Shown: positions 7,470-10,276 of the stretch, piece by piece
How the letters are laid out: every line of letters begins with the position of its first letter
Numbering within the stretch: the stretch's first letter is position 1
Origin: Actinomycetes bacterium
Lineage (GTDB): Bacteria; Actinomycetota; Actinomycetes; Actinomycetales; Cellulomonadaceae
Length of the DNA stretch: 10,276 nt
Reading direction: 5' to 3'
NCBI GenBank assembly: GCA_021793115.1
Contig: JAJYTJ010000132.1
Span: forward strand, 1-10,276
Made by a program: the position numbers and the translations under genes
Notes under the pieces: generated by a model
Seen by the model: only the letters and a program-made list of their open reading frames with translations
Databases searched by the model: none
What the model was told of the DNA's origin: nothing

Positions 7470-7488
7470 TAAGGCAAGGCTTCCCTAA
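7470..7488 (+). promoter_or_regulatory. DtxR/IdeR/MntR-like operator before the Nramp gene
   Basis: The 19-base sequence TAAGGCAAGGCTTCCCTAA matches 15 of 19 positions of the known DtxR/IdeR consensus TWAGGTTAGSCTAACCTWA, and seven of its nine base pairs are symmetric about 7479. It ends 17 bases before the start codon of the metal transporter gene, a position where a bound repressor would block transcription. This predicts repression by iron or manganese through a DtxR-family protein encoded elsewhere. Confidence 0.6.
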
Positions 7489-7505
7489 GGCCCAGGTGGT
7501 GGCGT

Positions 7506-8801
7506 ATGGCGTCGACGGTCCGGGTCGCCCACGGCCCTTCGGTCGTGCGGCAGGTCCGCCGACCGCGATCGTTCACGCGCTGGCCGACACTCCTGCTCGG
7601 CCCCGGGCTGATGGTGATGCTGGCCGACACCGACGCCGGCAGCGTCGTCACCGCGGCGCAGTCCGGCGCCCGGTACGGCTATCGCCTGGTGGCAGCCCAG
7701 CTCGTGCTGATTCCGGTGCTGTACCTGGTCCAGGAGATCACGGCGCGTCTGGGACTCCTGACCGGCCTCGGCCACGGCGCGCTGATCCGCCACACGTTCG
7801 GCGCGCGGTGGGCACTCCTGTCGGCCGGCACGCTGTTCGCGGCATGCCTGGGGGCACTTGTCACGGAGTTCGCGGGGCTGGCGGGCATCGGCGCGATGGT
7901 CGGGGTGCCGCGAGTCGTCTCGGTCGTGCTTCCCTCCGCGGCGCTCGTGGGCCTGATCCTCCGCGGCGGATACCGGCGCATCGAAGCGGTCGGGATCGCC
8001 ATCGGCGCGCTGGAGCTGCTCTTCATCCCGGCAGCACTCCTCGCACATCCGGATCCCACTGCCCTCATGAGCGGCTTGGCCCACCCGGTGGAGGGAAACG
8101 GCGGCTTTCTGATGCTGCTCGCGGCCAACGTCGGGGCTGTGATCATGCCGTGGATGGTCTTCTACCAGCAGGAGGCGACCACCGATCGGGCCCATGACGC
8201 GCCGGACACCCCTTCGGCGTTACGGGCTGCTCGCTGGAACACCGCGCTGGGCGCCGTGGCGACCCAGGTCGTGATGATCGCGGTGCTGGTCGCGGTCGCA
8301 GCCACGATCGGCGTGAGCCGGCCGGGCGCCGACCTGGACAGCGTCGGTGCCATCGCTTCGGCGCTGGCGCCGTTCCTCGGCCACCGCAACGCGGTCGTGC
8401 TGTTCGGCCTGGGCATGCTCGGAGCGGCGACAGTGGCGGTGCTGGTGGTCTCGCTGGCCGGCGCGTGGGGCATCGCGGAGGTCCTCGGTTGGCATCACAG
8501 CCTGAACGACGCCCCGGCACGCGCCTGGGGGTTCTACGCACTCGCCGTGACAGCCATCGCGGCGGGGGCCGGCGTGGTGCTGGCAAGCCCGAACCTGGTG
8601 GCCCTGTCGGTCGACGTAGAGGTCATGAACGCCGCTCTGCTGCCAGTGGTTCTCGGCTTCCTGCTGCTTCTGGAGCGGCGCGCGCTGTCCGCGGACCACC
8701 GCATGCGCGGACTCCGGCGGGTCGCGACCTACGCCTTGACCGGGCTGGTCATCGTCCTGGGACTCGCTACCGCGTGGACATCCTCGGTGGCCTACCTCTG
8801 A
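7506..8801 (+). CDS. Divergent Nramp-family divalent metal transporter
   Basis: A 431-residue polytopic membrane protein of the Nramp (MntH) superfamily, with about eleven hydrophobic segments. The first segment begins GPGLMVMLADTDAGS (32-46): the DPGN metal-binding motif of classical Nramps is replaced by DTDAGS (D41, D43). The sixth-segment motif, MPH in classical members, is MPWMVFYQQ (214-222), keeping the Met. Other conserved stretches are YLVQEITARLG (73-83) and ALVTEFAGLAG (117-127). It is therefore a member of a divergent clade; the transported ion (Mn, Fe or Mg) cannot be read from sequence, though the operator just upstream favours Mn or Fe. AGGTGG at 7494-7499 is six bases before the ATG. 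It appears monocistronic, as only a pseudogene follows. Confidence 0.87.
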   Translation: MASTVRVAHGPSVVRQVRRPRSFTRWPTLLLGPGLMVMLADTDAGSVVTAAQSGARYGYRLVAAQLVLIPVLYLVQEITARLGLLTGLGHGALIRHTFGARWALLSAGTLFAACLGALVTEFAGLAGIGAMVGVPRVVSVVLPSAALVGLILRGGYRRIEAVGIAIGALELLFIPAALLAHPDPTALMSGLAHPVEGNGGFLMLLAANVGAVIMPWMVFYQQEATTDRAHDAPDTPSALRAARWNTALGAVATQVVMIAVLVAVAATIGVSRPGADLDSVGAIASALAPFLGHRNAVVLFGLGMLGAATVAVLVVSLAGAWGIAEVLGWHHSLNDAPARAWGFYALAVTAIAAGAGVVLASPNLVALSVDVEVMNAALLPVVLGFLLLLERRALSADHRMRGLRRVATYALTGLVIVLGLATAWTSSVAYL

Positions 8802-8962
8802 CCGTGGCCGCGGGGCGGCTGCCGGCGCTCGGTGCAGCACCCGACACGACTCCGCCGCCCCTCGTCAGCGCCCGTCGCGCTGCAGGGGGACGCGCGTCAT
8901 GGCGAGCGTGCTCGGCGTCACCCGGCCCTTGTGGTTCGAGAGCGCGCCGTGGACTCCGCGGC

Positions 8963-9290
8963 CCCGGGCCGGTCGTACGGCTGCCGTCGGACGTCGAGCT
9001 CACTGCCTTCCGCATCGGCTGGAGGCGCTCACGAACGCCGTGACGCACGGACAGGCCCGTCGCATCGACGTCGAGGTGGCCTTCGGCCGGGACATCACCG
9101 TTGAGGTCTGGGACGACGGTTGCGGCTTTGGCGCATCGGTTCGTCCGGGCGATGGCATGAGCCTCGTCGGGATGCGCGAACGCGCTGCCCGGGTGGGCGG
9201 CAGCCTGGCGGTCGGCTCCCAGAAGGACCGAGGAACGACCGTGCACCTCGTCCTGCCCCTTACGACGGCCGGCGGCGACGACCTGGCCCG
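8963..9290 (+). pseudogene. Frameshifted C-terminal remnant of a NarL-type sensor histidine kinase
   Basis: Only the ATP-binding half of a sensor kinase remains. The stretch PGPVVRLPSDVELTAFRI is read up to 9016 in one frame; the expected continuation EALTNAV resumes at 9022 in another frame. Relatives have six bases (encoding VQ) where this sequence has five (GGCTG), a net loss of one base. After it come the N box (EALTNAVTHG), G1 box DDGCGFG, G2 region GMSLVGMRERAARVGG and closing GTTVHLVLPL. The sensor, membrane and phospho-acceptor His regions are missing, as is any response regulator gene. A start at ATG 8899, with AGGGGGA eight bases upstream, would give a 167-residue protein with an unrelated N-terminus running to a stop at 9400-9402 inside the next promoter; I think this is fortuitous. 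The boundaries given are approximate. Confidence 0.75.
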
Positions 9291-9370
9291 AGAGGTGCCC
9301 GGCCGAGGGAGCGTGTGTCGCCGCGCTACCCGCGCGAGATCAAGGTTCCATGAAGATCGCCGGATGCGCG

Positions 9371-9399
9371 TTGATACCCCTACCCCGGAGGGGTATACA
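9371..9399 (+). promoter_or_regulatory. Strong vegetative promoter of the copper operon
   Basis: TTGATA (9371-9376) and TATACA (9394-9399) are near-consensus -35 and -10 hexamers separated by exactly 17 bases. Transcription would start near 9406, leaving a leader of about 55 bases before copZ. It is the clearest promoter in the window. Confidence 0.75.
9374..9396 (+). promoter_or_regulatory. CsoR-type copper operator
   Basis: TACCCCGGAGGGGTA (9381-9395) is a perfect inverted repeat with a 3-base centre, of the C-run/G-run type bound by the copper sensor CsoR. A second left half-site ATACCCC (9374-9380) stands just before it. The operator fills the spacer between the -35 and -10 boxes and overlaps the -10, so bound repressor would exclude RNA polymerase and Cu(I) would release it. 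No csoR gene lies in the window. Confidence 0.7.
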
Positions 9400-9459
9400 T
9401 AACAAGGTGCAGGTCCGGGGCTATTCGCGGACCGAACGGCAGAGTGGGAGGGAGTCGTC

Positions 9460-9684
9460 ATGACGATCACGACCTATGGGGTCACGGGCATGACGTGCGC
9501 GCACTGCGTCGGGGCGGTGTCCCGCGAGGTGACGCAGGTCGAAGGCGTCCGTGACATCCAGATCCACCTGGTTCCCGGGGGTGTGTCGCTCGTCGTGGTC
9601 GAGTCGCTTGCTCCGCTCGACGAGCCGGCCGTGGCCGCGGCCGTGGCGGAGGGCGGGTACGAGCTCACCGGGGTGCTGGCATGA
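9460..9684 (+). CDS. copZ: CopZ-type copper chaperone (HMA domain)
   Basis: A 74-residue cytoplasmic protein consisting of a single heavy-metal-associated domain. The metal loop GMTCAHC is at 10-16, with C13 and C16 binding Cu(I). The domain is complete, ending GGYELTGVLA. CopZ proteins carry Cu(I) to the exporting ATPase CopA, encoded two genes downstream. GGGAGGGAG at 9446-9454 is a strong ribosome binding site for the ATG at 9460. It is the first gene behind the CsoR-type promoter and its stop overlaps the next start as ATGA. Confidence 0.93.
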   Translation: MTITTYGVTGMTCAHCVGAVSREVTQVEGVRDIQIHLVPGGVSLVVVESLAPLDEPAVAAAVAEGGYELTGVLA

Positions 9685-9848
9685 GCGACGGCGCGCGCCT
9701 GGTCGGGTTCGGCGCGGTGCTCGCGCTGGCCCTGGCTATCGGGCTGGGTATCGGTGCAGCCGTCGGCCCGCTGGGGTCGAGCGACGGCGCCCACCAGCAG
9801 AGCACGACGAACAGCGCCCCGGCGGCGGGAACGGAGGTGACGCGATGA
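9681..9848 (+). CDS. Small single-span membrane protein between copZ and copA
   Basis: A 55-residue protein, MSDGARLVGFGAVLALALAIG onward, with one hydrophobic segment at about 7-30 followed by a Ser/Thr/Gln/His-containing tail (SSDGAHQQSTTNSAPAAGTE) and no Cys. Its ATG overlaps the copZ stop and its TGA overlaps the copA start, each as ATGA, so the three genes are translationally coupled; this arrangement is the main evidence that it is real. It resembles the membrane-anchor start (hydrophobic span then G-x-A-V-G-P) of longer actinobacterial copper-locus proteins, from memory, so it may be a shortened form. A role in copper handling at the membrane is inferred from position only. Confidence 0.7.
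   Translation: MSDGARLVGFGAVLALALAIGLGIGAAVGPLGSSDGAHQQSTTNSAPAAGTEVTR
9833..9840 (+). promoter_or_regulatory. Ribosome binding site of copA inside the small gene
   Basis: GGAGGTGA is a near-perfect anti-16S match located within the last codons of the small membrane protein gene, four bases before the copA ATG at 9845. It supports both the copA start and independent re-initiation. Confidence 0.8.
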
Positions 9849-10276
9849 GCGAGGCGATCCAGCTCGAGATCGGCGGGATGACGTGCACCTCCTGCGCGGC
9901 ACGGATCGAGAAGCGGCTCAATCGGCTGGAGGGCGTGCAGGCGACGGTCAACTTCGCCACTGAGCGCGCCAGCGTCCAGCTGCCCGAGGGCACGAGCGTG
10001 GCGCAGGCGATCGCGGCCGTGGAGGAGACCGGCTACACCGCGTCCGTGTACGACCCGAGCCCGGTCCGGTCGCGGGACGACGTGGCCCCTGACGAGGAGG
10101 ACGAGGCCGACGTCGAAGCGCGTGCGCTGCGCCGCCGGTTGGTGATCAGTGCGGTGCTCGCGGCGCCGGTGCTGCTGATGTCCGCCGTTGAGCCGTGGCA
10201 GTTCCAGCACTGGCAGTGGGCCTCCCTGACCTTGGCTGCGCCCGTGGTCGTGTGGGGTGCGTGGCCGTTCCACCGC
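9845..10276 (+). CDS. copA: Copper-exporting P-type ATPase CopA, N-terminal part
   Basis: The first 144 residues of a P1B-type ATPase; the gene runs off the right edge. Residues 4-70 are an HMA domain with metal motif GMTCTSC (11-17; C14, C17). An acidic linker DEEDEADVEA (83-92) leads to the first membrane segments, RRRLVISAVLAAPVLLMSAV (96-115) and WASLTLAAPVVVWGAWPFHR (125-144), in the form usual for CopA. The CPC metal channel, DKTG phosphorylation site and other catalytic motifs lie beyond the window and cannot be checked. The product pumps Cu(I) out of the cytoplasm, fed by CopZ. The start is set by GGAGGTGA four bases upstream and the ATGA overlap with the preceding gene. A Zn/Cd or Ag ATPase is less likely given the copZ neighbour and the CsoR-type operator. 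Confidence 0.92.
   Translation, partial: MSEAIQLEIGGMTCTSCAARIEKRLNRLEGVQATVNFATERASVQLPEGTSVAQAIAAVEETGYTASVYDPSPVRSRDDVAPDEEDEADVEARALRRRLVISAVLAAPVLLMSAVEPWQFQHWQWASLTLAAPVVVWGAWPFHR

Noticed and set aside
8899..9402. A free-standing 167-residue HATPase protein as an intact gene
   Set aside because: The motif preceding the N box is present but in another frame, the first 40 residues match nothing I know, and the stop lies inside the copper promoter. A pseudogene explains this better.

Overview
The window comes from a high-G+C Gram-positive bacterium, almost certainly an actinobacterium. G+C is very high throughout, third codon positions are mostly G or C, and the gene families present (DUF3105 protein, actinobacterial-style copZ / small membrane protein / copA cluster, NarL-type kinase fragment, DtxR-like operator) are typical of that phylum. 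A Micrococcales/Cellulomonadaceae-like host is a guess from general impression only.

Layout. (1) 122-3856, plus strand: an accessory-type pair, a DUF4143 ATPase with a C-terminal PD-(D/E)XK-like fold and a large protein joining a coiled coil, a TOTE-type archaeo-eukaryotic primase and a superfamily 2 helicase. This is the best candidate for a genome-conflict or defence system. (2) 3871-6141, minus strand: a complete three-gene ABC importer for a polar amino acid, most likely cystine, in the order lipoprotein, permease, ATPase, with very tight spacing. (3) 6142-6720: about 580 bases with no convincing gene; it holds the importer leader with a hairpin that covers its ribosome binding site. (4) 6721-7371: a membrane-anchored DUF3105 protein. 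(5) 7454-8801: a divergent Nramp-family metal transporter behind a DtxR/MntR-like operator. (6) 8963-9290: the broken C-terminal remnant of a NarL-type sensor kinase. (7) 9371-10276: a copper-response operon with a CsoR-type operator inside a strong promoter, then copZ, a 55-residue membrane protein and the start of the P-type ATPase copA, which runs off the window.

The right half therefore gathers metal-related functions: a metal importer under a metal-responsive operator and a copper-efflux operon under a copper-responsive operator. The left half is an unrelated, possibly mobile, nucleic-acid-directed module. The two halves are separated by the cystine importer. No tRNA, rRNA, CRISPR array or insertion sequence was recognised.
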